DNA from: CAVXHV01 sp963761445
GTDB lineage: Bacteria > Planctomycetota > Planctomycetia > Isosphaerales > Isosphaeraceae
Assembly (NCBI GenBank): GCA_963761445.1
Contig: CAVXHV010000020.1
Location: 1-64,000 of the forward strand
Direction of reading: 5' to 3'
DNA length: 64,000 nucleotides
A model generated the notes under the pieces. That model was not told the origin of the DNA. It ran no database searches and saw only the letters and a list, made by a program, of their open reading frames with translations. The position numbers and the translations under genes were made by a program. This document shows, piece by piece, positions 45,797 to 54,344 of this stretch. Each line of letters begins with the position of its first letter. Position 1 is the first letter of the stretch.

Positions 45797-46327
45797 CCTG
45801 TCCCGGTTTCCCCGAGCGAGTACGACGGCTGGTACCCGGATTTTCCGAATACCTGGAACGACGATTACCAGATAACCCAGACCGGCCCGATGGAAACAAT
45901 CTCAGAAGGCAATAGCAGCACCGGAACAACCACCACCGTTACCGGCGACGAGCCCACCACCTACGGATCAGAGCCGACTTCGCGCTTCGTGATCGTTGGC
46001 GCTGCCACCCCTCCGGTTTCGCTTGGTGTCCCGGTGGCGGGATTCGGCGGTTTGCCTCTCCCAGAGCAAATGGCGCCCGTCGGCATCGTGATGTACCCAG
46101 ACACAAGTCTGATGGGCGCTGTGCCGAATGACGACATCTCGCAAACCTCGCCAGCCCCGCCGACATCCGTGCTGGCCGCCCTCGCCGCCGGCCGCAACCC
46201 CACTGACATCCTGATTCCCAGCCAAGCCGGAACAGACGGGGGCTCTGACGACATTCACGTCCAAGTGGTTCCACAAGCTGATGCTCTGCCCAAAACACCC
46301 TGGCATAAGGCTTTGCCAACTTCGTAA
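45797..46327 (+). CDS. Fragment of a toxin-carrier surface protein (hinge region)
   Basis: The frame opens without a start (PSEYDGWYPDFPNTWNDDYQ) and first meets an ATG at 45890. The product is Ser/Thr/Pro-rich. It contains the hinge block TSVLAALAAGRNPTDILIPS followed by QAGTDGG, which recurs at 49.5, 53.7 and 60.3 kb before each toxin junction. After the hinge it ends within about 30 residues (HKALPTS). It is followed 58 bases later by an Imm1-like immunity gene, so the toxin domain that belonged between them has been lost. Confidence 0.65.
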   Translation, partial: PVPVSPSEYDGWYPDFPNTWNDDYQITQTGPMETISEGNSSTGTTTTVTGDEPTTYGSEPTSRFVIVGAATPPVSLGVPVAGFGGLPLPEQMAPVGIVMYPDTSLMGAVPNDDISQTSPAPPTSVLAALAAGRNPTDILIPSQAGTDGGSDDIHVQVVPQADALPKTPWHKALPTS

Positions 46328-46385
46328 TCTGGCAACTCCCAGTCGCCCAAGCCTCGCCTATGAAACCTGATAGAGGTCATCGATC

Positions 46386-46772
46386 ATGATTTACGATCAC
46401 CAAGGGGAAATGTCGTCTAGTGGGCACGAAGATGTTGCATCGCTGCTTTCCAGACGGTTTCCGCCATCAAATTGGAACGTATTCTACATGACTACTGGCA
46501 AGAACAAATATCCGTTGCTTCAGATACACGTCAAAGAAGACATGGCCGTGCTGCATTACTTTCCCGCTGAAGGCAACGCAGGCTACATTTCTAAGAGCGG
46601 CGATTCGAATCACTCAGAAAGTGAAATGATTGCATTTCCTGAGTCACAAGAAGGAGCTGAAATGGAAGTTGCGTCATATGCAGCCGTTCCGATTAAATAC
46701 GCCATGGAAGCCGCGGAAGAGTTTATGGCATCAAACCGGTTGCCGGATCGTATTGATTGGTTAGAGCTGTGA
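46386..46772 (+). CDS. Immunity protein, Imm1-like (orphan)
   Basis: This is a 128-residue acidic, soluble protein. Seen: a central strand pair YPLLQIHVKEDMAVLHYFPA, followed by EGNAGYISKSGD, then MEVASYAAVPIKYAMEAAEE with FMASNRLPDRIDWLEL. The pattern 'LHYF...GY/F.S......V....A..AA.EF...xxxPxxIxWxxL' is that of Imm1, which often neutralises deaminase toxins. No toxin of that kind is in the window. It probably persists as protection against sibling toxins or as a relic of cassette exchange. Start ATG 46386 after GATAGAGGTCATCG. Confidence 0.7.
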   Translation: MIYDHQGEMSSSGHEDVASLLSRRFPPSNWNVFYMTTGKNKYPLLQIHVKEDMAVLHYFPAEGNAGYISKSGDSNHSESEMIAFPESQEGAEMEVASYAAVPIKYAMEAAEEFMASNRLPDRIDWLEL

Positions 46773-46903
46773 TCCGGCTGCTCCCCGCCCACCTTGCGAG
46801 CGCCTAGAATGGGTTCAAGACAGTCAAGGTAACCGCTCAGGGCGTTCCAGGTGCTTATACAAAGGTCCCGGCAGTTTTCACTCCGTGAGGATATAAGCGA
46901 TGA

Positions 46904-47995
46904 ATGAGCGTGAGCAGCTCAACACTGTTGTCGATGAGCTTCGTGCGACGGCGGCGAGAGGACCCAGACCCTTCTGTTCGGCGTAGCGGGAGCAACGGGC
47001 GCGGCGCGGCTATGCTCAGCCCTATCTCCGAGGCCACGGGACTTTCTTTTCGACTGGGGTCCGTACGAACTGCGGCAACTGCCGAGGCGAGTGCGGCATC
47101 CAACGCGGCGCGAGTGAGCAGCGAGCCCAATACTGGTGTCCCGACGGGGACAGTAGCCGCCGATGCGGACGCTGGCGCTCCAGCGGCAGGTCAGCTCTCG
47201 TGCTTCCCCGCCGGCACGCCCGTGCTTGTGCACGAAGGCGCGAGGCCGATCGAGTCGATCGCGGAAGGACAACCTGTCTGGGGCTATGATCTGGTTTCGA
47301 GCGTCTGGCAGCTCAGGCGTGTGCTGCGGACCTATTCCCGTCTCTGTGAAGGGTTGGCGGCATCCCTGACGGTGGCCGGCGAGACGATCGTTTCGACCTC
47401 ACGTCACCCGTTTCTCGTAATCCGAGGCGAGGACCTCGATAGTCGCCCAAGGCTGGGGCACTTGGCAGAGGTCCCGAAGGGCGCCACCACGCCCGGCCGC
47501 TGGGTCGACGCGGCGGATCTGCGTGTCGGAGATGAACTCGTTCTCCTCGATAGCCAGGTCGGGCGGGTCGATCAGATCCAGCTTTATCCGTTCTTCGACA
47601 GGGTATACAATTTCGAGGTCGACGACCTGCACTGCTACGCCGTCGGCCAGGCTGGTATCCTAGTCCACAACAACAATGGGGCTGAAATTCCTGTTCCCGG
47701 GAGACCGGCAAACCTCAGTCCCCCGAACTCAGGCCGAAGCGGCGCCTTCAATCAAGCGAAAAGGAACTCCGGAATTCCGACCAGTCAACAACCAGACCGT
47801 GTGCTTCCTAACCTCGACCGCCGAGGAAATCTGCAGCCAGGGAGAGTTTATGAATTCGACGTCCCGGCTCCTGGGGGAGGGAAGCAGACGATTAGGATTC
47901 GAGACGATGCCGGTGGCCACAACTTCGGTCCAGGCGACCCGCAGAATCGAGGACCGCACTTCAACGATCAAGCAGGAGGCCATTATGACTATTGA
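46904..47995 (+). CDS. Polymorphic toxin C-terminus: Hint domain plus HNH/Endo VII-like nuclease
   Basis: From about 47010 the frame matches the carrier (AAMLSPISEATGLSFRLGSV, as at 50.06 kb). Hint domain: CFPAGTPVLVHEGARPIESI, STSRHPFLVIRGEDL, VYNFEVDDLHCYAVGQAGIL and VHNN, the autoproteolytic fold that releases toxins. The C-terminal 85 residues (GRSGAFNQAKRNSGIPTSQQ, YEFDVPAPGGGKQTIRIRDD, AGGHNFGPGDPQNRGPHFND, GGHYDY) resemble HNH/Endo VII nuclease toxins with conserved Glu and three His. Upstream of 47010 the carrier continues in another frame (one G missing in GCGCGGCGCGG) and is cut off near 46900, so the gene is a displaced cassette without its secretion part. Confidence 0.85.
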   Translation: MSVSSSTLLSMSFVRRRREDPDPSVRRSGSNGRGAAMLSPISEATGLSFRLGSVRTAATAEASAASNAARVSSEPNTGVPTGTVAADADAGAPAAGQLSCFPAGTPVLVHEGARPIESIAEGQPVWGYDLVSSVWQLRRVLRTYSRLCEGLAASLTVAGETIVSTSRHPFLVIRGEDLDSRPRLGHLAEVPKGATTPGRWVDAADLRVGDELVLLDSQVGRVDQIQLYPFFDRVYNFEVDDLHCYAVGQAGILVHNNNGAEIPVPGRPANLSPPNSGRSGAFNQAKRNSGIPTSQQPDRVLPNLDRRGNLQPGRVYEFDVPAPGGGKQTIRIRDDAGGHNFGPGDPQNRGPHFNDQAGGHYDY

Positions 47996-48680
47996 TGTGT
48001 CAACTTTTACTTCAGAAGATTTGTATTCCGAAAACTTGTCGTTGATTCTCGATCCACAGAGACTTCCGCCGCATTTGACTGCCGCTCCCCCTCTGGGTGC
48101 GGTTACGTTCGTCGCCAAGAAATCGGTTCCTTCTCAGAACCTTCGCGACCTGGCAATTGCATGCGGAAGAGAAGCGTTTCCACTAGCAAAGTCCACAGGC
48201 AATGAAGTCAAAACAGGGTGGCTTTTCGTATCGGATGGACCATGGAAGGACGCAAACAGAATCGTGCGCCATCAAAGGCTTTGGAAGAACCATCGAGAGC
48301 TTGTCGAAGCCGGTACCAATGGGTTCAAGAGTGATGAGGTAGCAATCGAGAGGGACGGCAAGGTACGCTACGCCGGTTTGTTGGAGATTACGGATGCGTT
48401 GATCGATAAGGCAATTGAAGCAACAAGAGTTAATACATCGTTTGCTATCGTCTTTAGCAGTCGCACAGACATTGTTTTCTCAGAATCTGTCAGTTATATT
48501 TTTTCTCATGCTTTCACAAAACAAAATGGATACGAAGGGACTAGTATCGATTGGGTGACGCTTGCGATCGCTCTATGCCCACAAGGGGATGTGCTTATGA
48601 GGGTGAGCGGGCTATTTGACGATCCAGAGGCCGCTGTCGACCTTATCGCCACTCCACAGAATCTTCCCGACCTAGATTAG
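47985..48680 (+). CDS. Immunity protein for the HNH-like toxin (inferred)
   Basis: This is a 231-residue protein. The start ATG at 47985 overlaps the toxin by 11 bases and has AGGAGG at 47974-47979, inside the toxin's last codons; the frame is open farther upstream to 47676 but antisense-like. Sequence: MTIDVSTFTSEDLYSENLSL, GAVTFVAKKSVPSQNLRDLA, GNEVKTGWLFVSDGPWKDAN, FAIVFSSRTDIVFSESVSYI, EGTSIDWVTLAIALCPQG. No known immunity family is recognised. Its composition is AT-richer than the surroundings, as usual for transferred immunity genes. Assignment rests on position and overlap. Confidence 0.75.
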   Translation: MTIDVSTFTSEDLYSENLSLILDPQRLPPHLTAAPPLGAVTFVAKKSVPSQNLRDLAIACGREAFPLAKSTGNEVKTGWLFVSDGPWKDANRIVRHQRLWKNHRELVEAGTNGFKSDEVAIERDGKVRYAGLLEITDALIDKAIEATRVNTSFAIVFSSRTDIVFSESVSYIFSHAFTKQNGYEGTSIDWVTLAIALCPQGDVLMRVSGLFDDPEAAVDLIATPQNLPDLD

Positions 48681-48759
48681 TGCGGTATTGTAAGCACCAT
48701 CAACACGCAAGAACGAGGGCAAGGAGGGGAGGGCAAGAGGGCGAGCTCACGCATTGCGC

Positions 48760-48926
48760 TCTTACCCCAACTCCGACGCCAACACAAACCCCGACTCCGA
48801 CGCCAACACCCACTCCCACACCAACGCCGACTCCGACGCCAACACCAACACCAACGCCGACTCCGACGCCAACACCAACGCCGACACCAACGCCAACTCC
48901 GACACCAACGCCGACTCCGACGCCAA
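48760..48926. repeat. Minisatellite of ACNCC(A/G)ACNCC units (Pro-Thr repeat frame)
   Basis: Tandem 6- and 12-base units of CCAACACCAACGCCGACTCC type. In one plus frame they read as uninterrupted Pro-Thr, in another as Asn-Ala-Asp, on the minus strand as Gly-Val. Both strands are open for this reason alone. It may be the last trace of a Pro-Thr linker, as found between domains of secreted proteins. Confidence 0.8.
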
Positions 48927-49190
48927 GGGAATCCAAGACAGCCACTTTTCGCCCCGCCGGCCTATTCGTCGGTCGCACGAATGGGATTCGAGACACCCAC
49001 CCTTTTGTCATGTTCCGCCGCATCCACTCATTCGCAGCCCGGAATTCCAGACACCCCTCCTTTTGTCATGGTCCCCCGCATCCATCCATTCGCGGCTAGT
49101 ACGTTTGGCGCAAAATCACGGCCTCTGGTCTTTTCGAACACGCAGAATGCGAGTGCCCGACGCTCGGCATTAGGTGGGTGTCTGGCGTCC
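48927..49190. repeat. 264-bp repeat, copy 1
   Basis: This is nearly identical to 51990-52252. It begins GGGAATCCAAGACAGCCACT, contains GACACCCACCCTTTTGTCAT and AGACACCCCTCCTTTTGTCA, and ends TTAGGTGGGTGTCTGGCGTC. In both places a carrier-protein frame begins immediately after the end, so the repeat marks the boundary of a truncated cassette. The 60 residues it contributes to the open frame are not expected to be protein. Confidence 0.85.
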
Positions 49191-50732
49191 CCGTCCCGAA
49201 GTCTATACCTTTACGACAGCACCGTCGGCTCGGATTACCCGTATGAAGTTCCCACCTCCGCGCCGGCCTTCTTGTCCGGCTCAACCACCGGTCTAGCCGA
49301 CGCACCGCTCGCCGCGCTTATCACCGGCTCCGGCTCCAACTCCACCTTCGGAATCATCCCGTCAACAAACGGAATGACCGCCCACGGCCTACCCGCCGAA
49401 AAAGCAACCGCCCTCGGCAATCTGGCCCAAAACGACGGACCGGACGACGGCGTCTCGCATACATCGACATCCCAGCCGACATCCGTCCTCGTCACCCTCG
49501 CCGCAGCCGGGCGAAACCCGACCGACATCACGATCCCCACGCAAGCCGGCACCGAAGGCTCGGGCGGTGATGACGAGGAGGATGATGCGGCAGGGAGCGG
49601 AACGTTCGAGGCGATGGGTGACAGTGGGGCAGGAGGCGGAGGGAGCCATCTGCTACCGTTGTGGGAGGGCGTGAAGTCGTTCGGTGGCAGCCTCTGGAAC
49701 GGCGCCGTCACGGCCGCGACCGCGATTAAAGACACGGGTGAAGGCTTATACGCAGTTGCGACATCATCCGAGGCGAGGGAGGCTTTTGCCACCACGTGGC
49801 AGGAAACACGCGTGCAGCCGATGGCTGACCGGCTTTTCCAGAAGGCCGAGCTGCGCGGCACGACCGAAGAGATTGCTGACCAGAACAACACGAAGCTCGC
49901 CTTGTATGTAATCGAGGACATGGTCGGCGCCCAGCTCGCAGAGGCGTGGTACGGATACGACCTGACAGCGAAGAAGTTAGAGGGAGAGCTCTTCGATGGC
50001 GGCGAGCGGACCCAGACCCTTCTGTTCGGCGTAGCTGGAGCAACGGGCGCGGGCGCGGCTATGCTCAGCCCCATCTCCGAGGCCACCGGCCTCACGTTTC
50101 GGCTGGGCTCGCTACGCAATGCGGCAAGCACGGAGGCGGGTGCCCTGTCCAACACGGCGCGAGTGAGCGCAAATGCCGCCGCAGGTGAAGGGGGCGCGAT
50201 CACGACGGCCGATGAAACTGCCAATCTCGAGGCGGCTAACGCCCGACTGAGAATTCTTCAGGGTGCATGCTTCGCCGCAGGGACACCACTGCTGGCCCCG
50301 CACGGTGCTCGGCTGATCGAGGATATCCGCGCGGGCGATCTCGTACTGTCGCGACCAGAGGATGACCCGACAGGACCAATCGTCGCGAAACGCGTCTTGC
50401 GGACCGTTCAGACGTACTCACCGCTCCTCGACCTACATTCGGGAGGCCAAGTCATTCGCACAACCGCCAAACACCCAATCTGGGTAATTGGCCGAGGTTG
50501 GACGGCCGCCGAGCGAATTGAGCCTGGCGACGCGGTTCTTGGCGCCGGCGCCCGTGCGACGCCCGTGCGAATGGTCGAGGGCCCGACGGCGCCGGCGGCA
50601 GTTCACAACTTGGAGGTGGAGGAGTACCATACCTACTTGGTCGGGACCCCGCATTGGGGCTTCGCTGTTTGGCGCATAACGGTGGAGAAGATTGCGAGCA
50701 ACTCGCAGCTCAGCTCCGAAATCGCTATTTGA
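48981..50732 (+). CDS. Polymorphic toxin carrier with Hint domain (N-truncated, frameshifted at the toxin junction)
   Basis: Real coding runs from about 49190 to 50675. Order: short surface-module remnant (SGSTTGLADAPLAALITGSG), hinge PTSVLVTLAAAGRNPTDITI with PTQAGTEGSGG, an acidic linker, a helical pre-toxin region (WEGVKSFGGSLWNGAVTAAT; EDMVGAQLAEAWYGYDLTAK; TQTLLFGVAGATGAGAAMLS), then Hint: CFAAGTPLLAPHGARLIEDI, TTAKHPIWVIGRGWTAAERI, VHNLEVEEYHTYLVGTPHWG and FAVW. One G is missing at about 50673 (TGGCGCAT for TGGGCGCAT); with it the frame continues AHNGGEDCEQLAAQLRNRYL, the conserved Hint end. Without repair the protein ends in 15 meaningless residues. It has no start of its own; the first ATG is inside the 264-bp repeat. 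Confidence 0.8.
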   Translation: MGFETPTLLSCSAASTHSQPGIPDTPPFVMVPRIHPFAASTFGAKSRPLVFSNTQNASARRSALGGCLASPSRSLYLYDSTVGSDYPYEVPTSAPAFLSGSTTGLADAPLAALITGSGSNSTFGIIPSTNGMTAHGLPAEKATALGNLAQNDGPDDGVSHTSTSQPTSVLVTLAAAGRNPTDITIPTQAGTEGSGGDDEEDDAAGSGTFEAMGDSGAGGGGSHLLPLWEGVKSFGGSLWNGAVTAATAIKDTGEGLYAVATSSEAREAFATTWQETRVQPMADRLFQKAELRGTTEEIADQNNTKLALYVIEDMVGAQLAEAWYGYDLTAKKLEGELFDGGERTQTLLFGVAGATGAGAAMLSPISEATGLTFRLGSLRNAASTEAGALSNTARVSANAAAGEGGAITTADETANLEAANARLRILQGACFAAGTPLLAPHGARLIEDIRAGDLVLSRPEDDPTGPIVAKRVLRTVQTYSPLLDLHSGGQVIRTTAKHPIWVIGRGWTAAERIEPGDAVLGAGARATPVRMVEGPTAPAAVHNLEVEEYHTYLVGTPHWGFAVWRITVEKIASNSQLSSEIAI

Positions 50733-50748
50733 CTGAGTCAGGTGGTCG

Positions 50749-51051
50749 ATGGGGGCGGCCGCAACGCGGGCGCTAAACGATAAGCTAGCGACTGAGCTCG
50801 AAGCTCAGGGCTACACCGTCACCAACGGGGCGGGAAGGGGACCCGAAGAGTGGTTCGCCGGACCCAACGGTGGAACGAAAGGCGGGACGTTCGTCGACCT
50901 CACAGCTACGAAGGAAGGATCCATAACACGCATCCAGACGTACAGCACCTTGGCTGACGGAGTAACGCCAATTCCATCGGAATCGGCAGCCGAAGCTAGA
51001 ATTCTGAACAAGTATCCGAACGACCCCCTGAAGATGGTGCCTAAGAGTTGA
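50749..51051 (+). CDS. Toxin C-terminal domain, separated from its carrier by indels
   Basis: The 100 residues ALNDKLATELEAQGYTVTNG, AGRGPEEWFAGPNGGTKGGT, FVDLTATKEGSITRIQTYST and a tail ending KYPNDPLKMVPKS look like a compact nuclease-type toxin: a start helix, conserved Glu-Glu-Trp, and a FVDLTA strand followed by RIQT. This could be a PD-(D/E)xK-like core (inference). A second missing G (TGGGGGCGG for TGGGGGGCGG, near 50750) separates it from the Hint end LTESGGR. With both bases restored, carrier, Hint and toxin form one protein. It is followed by an immunity gene with a TTGA overlap. Confidence 0.7.
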   Translation: MGAAATRALNDKLATELEAQGYTVTNGAGRGPEEWFAGPNGGTKGGTFVDLTATKEGSITRIQTYSTLADGVTPIPSESAAEARILNKYPNDPLKMVPKS

Positions 51052-51584
51052 CAGCAATAAGGCAAATTCCCTTCTTTGCATTAAAAAACGATCTGCTCGC
51101 GGTAGTCGAAACCGTTGAGCACGGCCGACCGCTGAAATACGTTCGGACGGGTCAATTTGACTGCCCGGAGTCCGACAGTTTTGGAGCGGGGGCCGAGATC
51201 CCAGGCCTCGGAACCGCAAGCGCCGATTCTTCTGTCAACAACCAGTCTTTTCTCGTCACCAACGGTGAGCTTCCCGTGAACTGGCGGCGAATAACGACCA
51301 ACACAGGTGTCCAACGGTATTGCCTGGATCAGCTGGCCAATCCCGAATCAATCACGTTCACCCCGTCGGGCAGACTGGACGAGGGAGTCGTGATCAGCGG
51401 CAGGGTGGGCACCGCTTCGGACTCTCCGATTGCGCAGGAGCTTATGAGGCGATTCAGGGCAGCATTCAAGAAACACTTCACCAAGGTCCGGGCGTATTGG
51501 GTGGGACCGGAGGCCCTGGCGCTGCTGCAGGCCGGCAAACGCTTGGCAGACGCCACCCAATCCCCGCGCAATACGACTTGGTAA
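51048..51584 (+). CDS. Immunity protein for the 50.7-kb toxin (inferred)
   Basis: This is a 178-residue protein starting with TTG 51048, whose bases overlap the toxin stop (TTGA), a sign of coupled translation. Sequence: IRQIPFFALKNDLLAVVETV, LKYVRTGQFDCPESDSFGAG, IPGLGTASADSSVNNQSFLV, GVQRYCLDQLANPESITFTP, VVISGRVGTASDSPIAQELM, YWVGPEALALLQAGKRLADA. The family is unnamed to me. The fold looks alpha/beta and soluble. The protein is complete although the toxin frame is broken upstream. Confidence 0.75.
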   Translation: MTAIRQIPFFALKNDLLAVVETVEHGRPLKYVRTGQFDCPESDSFGAGAEIPGLGTASADSSVNNQSFLVTNGELPVNWRRITTNTGVQRYCLDQLANPESITFTPSGRLDEGVVISGRVGTASDSPIAQELMRRFRAAFKKHFTKVRAYWVGPEALALLQAGKRLADATQSPRNTTW

Positions 51585-51642
51585 TCGACCCCAGCGGCCA
51601 ATAGCCCAAGCGGTGAACGTCTCCGGCAACACCTGGCTTGGA

Positions 51643-52252
51643 AGCCAGACACCCACCCTCTGGGAAGCCAGACATCCACTCTCCGAGCGAAGCCAGACAT
51701 TCGCCAAGAAGCTCGGAAAAGGAGGATCATTCCAATGTGAAACCTTTTACTGGAACCCTGCGGGTAACCAATCCCGTCCGGCAGGGGGATCCGAGACATC
51801 CACTTTCCGCCATACCATGAATGGGTGCCTAGCAATCGTCCCTTGGACGCAGGCGGAGGACTTCAAGACAGCCACTTTTCGCCCCGCCGGCCTATTCGTC
51901 GGTCGCACGAACGCCCAAGCCGGGAGCGCACGACCACACCTGCAAGTTACTTCCGATCTTCAAGTCGCCCAATCCCCGTCGCACAACACGGGAATCCAAG
52001 ACAGCCACTTTTCGCCCCGCCGGCCTATTCGTCGGTCGCACGAATGGGATTCAAGACACCCACCCTTTTGTCATGTTCCGCCGCATCCACTCATTCGCAG
52101 CCCGGAATTCCAGACACCCCTCCTTTTGTCATGGTCCCCCGCATCCATCCATTCGCGGCTAGTACGTTTGGCGCAAAAACACGGCCTCTGGCCTTCTCGA
52201 ACACGCAGAAGGCGAGTGCCCGACGCTCGGCATTAGGTGGGTGTCTGGCATC
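51643..52252. repeat. Repeat-dense segment bounded by GCCAGACACCCACC inverted repeats
   Basis: The left boundary GCCAGACACCCACC (51643-51656) and right boundary GGTGGGTGTCTGGC (52237-52250) are exact reverse complements. Inside lie several direct variants of the same motif (AGACATCCACTCTCCG, AGACATCCACTTTCCG, AGACAGCCACTTTTCG twice, AGACACCCACCCTTTT, AGACACCCCTCCTTTT), the copy of the 226-356 repeat (51861-51990) and copy 2 of the 264-bp repeat (51990-52252). No gene is supported. It separates the second immunity gene from the next carrier module. Confidence 0.7.
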
Positions 52253-54344
52253 CCTGACCTCGACGTCGTCAACGGCTGGATTCAGCACCACGTCTTACTC
52301 GCTGAATCTGACGGACACAGTGAGCTCATCATGGAACGATACCGGCGTCGACGATCTTACGAACGGTGACGAGGTCGCCGGCGAGACCGACACGTATAGC
52401 TGGGCGGACCTGAACTCGGTGACCGATGGCCTAACCGAGACCGAGACATTCAGTGAAACCGATTCGGTCCTAACGTTAACAGCGTACATCGGAACAGCAA
52501 CTTATGCTGGCAGCGGTTTGGACTCACTCAGCCTGACCGACACAGGCACGGAGAGTCTCAGCGCTCAGGAAACCGATCCGGCAAGTTGGATCCTCGAGAG
52601 TGAGACGGACCAATTCGATATCAACGACTCCCTGTCGGATCAGAACAGCTACTGGGATTCGGCGACCTACGGTTACACTTCGTCGCTCTCAGCGGGCCTC
52701 ACACACTCACAGAGCGAGTCAATTGCATACAGCATCGGCGATGTGGGCGACGACGTTATCTCCGGCACTACTTCGGATTCGAGCGACTCATATACACTCC
52801 TCAATAATTCAGACTTCGTGACATTGGCCACCACGAGCGAAACAGAACCGAACGGATCGGCCAACGACAGCCTGATGACGCAGTACAGCCTCGGATTCGA
52901 CGCGGATGGCACCGACTCATTTGGCCCGGGCACGGCGCATCAGTCGACACTCAGTTTTGATGAAAGCGGCTTCACTACGTCGTCGTACGAAGGCTCGATG
53001 AGCTTCGCGATAGATGGTGCATACGAGGATTTGCAAGCCGAGTGGTCCACGGACGACTACGAGCCAGACAACGGCTCGGGATGGTCGACCGTGAGCAACG
53101 CGAGCACGACCCTTTACTGGGATTACAGCCAGTCCAACACCTTCGAGGAAACGGAGAATGAATCGTGGCTGCCCTCTTATCCCGGGGCGACCGCCTCGGC
53201 CAACCTGACTATCGACGATACGTTGAGCGAGACAGCCGTCATCTCAGGCAATAGCGCGGATGGGTTTGACTCGATCCTCGAGAGCACCACGACGTGCTAT
53301 ACGCTTACGTCGGGTGCGCTTTATGGCATTGGCCCGGACCTGCCGTCAACAAACCTGCTGCCTGAGAATGCAACCAATGGAAGTCTTCTTCAGCAAGTTG
53401 AGGTCGAACTGACCAACTCTGACGTGTTGGTTCCGCGCTACTCATCCGGAAACCTGTACCTATCCGACACGTACGCAGGGGTGTACGCCGTTCCCCACTC
53501 GGTCCCGGCGCTTTTGTCCGGCTCGACAGCCAACGAGGGGACGGCGGCGCTAGGACTCCATCTTGCAGCTTCGTCTCCGAATGACGCCTACGGTTTCACC
53601 CCGTACACCAACGCCCAGACACCCCACGGCCTGCCGGACGAGGAAGCAAACACCGCAAGCAACCTGTCCCAAGACAACGGCCCGCCGACCGGCGGACCGC
53701 AAACATCCACCGCCTCGCCGACAGACTTGCTGCAAATCCTCTCCGGCGCCGGCCGCGATCCAGCCGACATCACGATCCCCACCCAAGCCGGCACGCAGGC
53801 CACGGGCGGGCCAGCCAGTTCCGGGAGCAACCTGGTTGTCGGAACAGACGCGAGCCAACAAGGCCCATCGATGCGAGCCGCGCCGCCACAAGGCTTCTTC
53901 ACCACGCCTGGAGCAGCTTCCAATACTCCGTCAGCGAGTCCTCAACAGGGACGCAGCCGTCGAAGCCAGCGAAGCAACGAACACCTGGGACAGCTCAACG
54001 CTCGGCGCCGGAGTACGCTTTGGAATAAGCTCTATCATCACGACGTCAGACCGGCATATCGCGTGTTAGATAGGTTTGTAATGCTCCTACACTCAGACCC
54101 GGCCCCGGCTATCAAATCTGCACTGACGTTCTTCGCCCGCGGGCAAGTAAGCGACCCCCTCTACTACGATCCCAGGGGCATGAGAAAAACTCCACCGCGA
54201 TGCACGGTCGTACGAGAATTTCCGAAACTGGTACAATGGTGCCAGCGACTGGGAAAAGAACGACTTTGCAACAGAATGCTTAGCCACAGTCGTCATCACC
54301 GGGGGGGCTCAGCGAGCTCGCTGCCGGTGCTCCAAACGGTGTGA
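51825..54344 (+). CDS. Ser/Thr/Asp-rich toxin-carrier surface module, copy 1 (no start, decayed 3' end)
   Basis: Real coding is about 52252-53880. It is a low-complexity, strongly acidic array rich in Ser, Thr, Asp and Tyr with no Cys until the end: NSYWDSATYGYTSSLSAGLT, SDSYTLLNNSDFVTLATTSE, NDSLMTQYSLGFDADGTDSF, GSGWSTVSNASTTLYWDYSQ. It then has a PHSVPALLSGSTANEGTAAL stretch and the hinge PTDLLQILSGAGRDPADITI with PTQAGTQATGG. It looks like an extended extracellular stalk. The first 140 residues of the open frame are translated repeats. After GSNL (53834) the sequence differs from copy 2 at 60360, and beyond 53880 the frame decays. The carrier's export signal is not in the window. Confidence 0.7.
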   Translation: MPSNRPLDAGGGLQDSHFSPRRPIRRSHERPSRERTTTPASYFRSSSRPIPVAQHGNPRQPLFAPPAYSSVARMGFKTPTLLSCSAASTHSQPGIPDTPPFVMVPRIHPFAASTFGAKTRPLAFSNTQKASARRSALGGCLASLTSTSSTAGFSTTSYSLNLTDTVSSSWNDTGVDDLTNGDEVAGETDTYSWADLNSVTDGLTETETFSETDSVLTLTAYIGTATYAGSGLDSLSLTDTGTESLSAQETDPASWILESETDQFDINDSLSDQNSYWDSATYGYTSSLSAGLTHSQSESIAYSIGDVGDDVISGTTSDSSDSYTLLNNSDFVTLATTSETEPNGSANDSLMTQYSLGFDADGTDSFGPGTAHQSTLSFDESGFTTSSYEGSMSFAIDGAYEDLQAEWSTDDYEPDNGSGWSTVSNASTTLYWDYSQSNTFEETENESWLPSYPGATASANLTIDDTLSETAVISGNSADGFDSILESTTTCYTLTSGALYGIGPDLPSTNLLPENATNGSLLQQVEVELTNSDVLVPRYSSGNLYLSDTYAGVYAVPHSVPALLSGSTANEGTAALGLHLAASSPNDAYGFTPYTNAQTPHGLPDEEANTASNLSQDNGPPTGGPQTSTASPTDLLQILSGAGRDPADITIPTQAGTQATGGPASSGSNLVVGTDASQQGPSMRAAPPQGFFTTPGAASNTPSASPQQGRSRRSQRSNEHLGQLNARRRSTLWNKLYHHDVRPAYRVLDRFVMLLHSDPAPAIKSALTFFARGQVSDPLYYDPRGMRKTPPRCTVVREFPKLVQWCQRLGKERLCNRMLSHSRHHRGGSASSLPVLQTV

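Noticed and set aside
48680..49099. Pro-Thr repeat protein, or Gly-Val repeat protein on the other strand
   Set aside because: The frames come from a minisatellite followed by a dispersed repeat; no start, no flanking domain.
51825..52250. N-terminal 140 residues of the 51.8-kb open frame as a protein domain
   Set aside because: They are a translation of dispersed repeats that also occur at 226 and 48927 in other frames.
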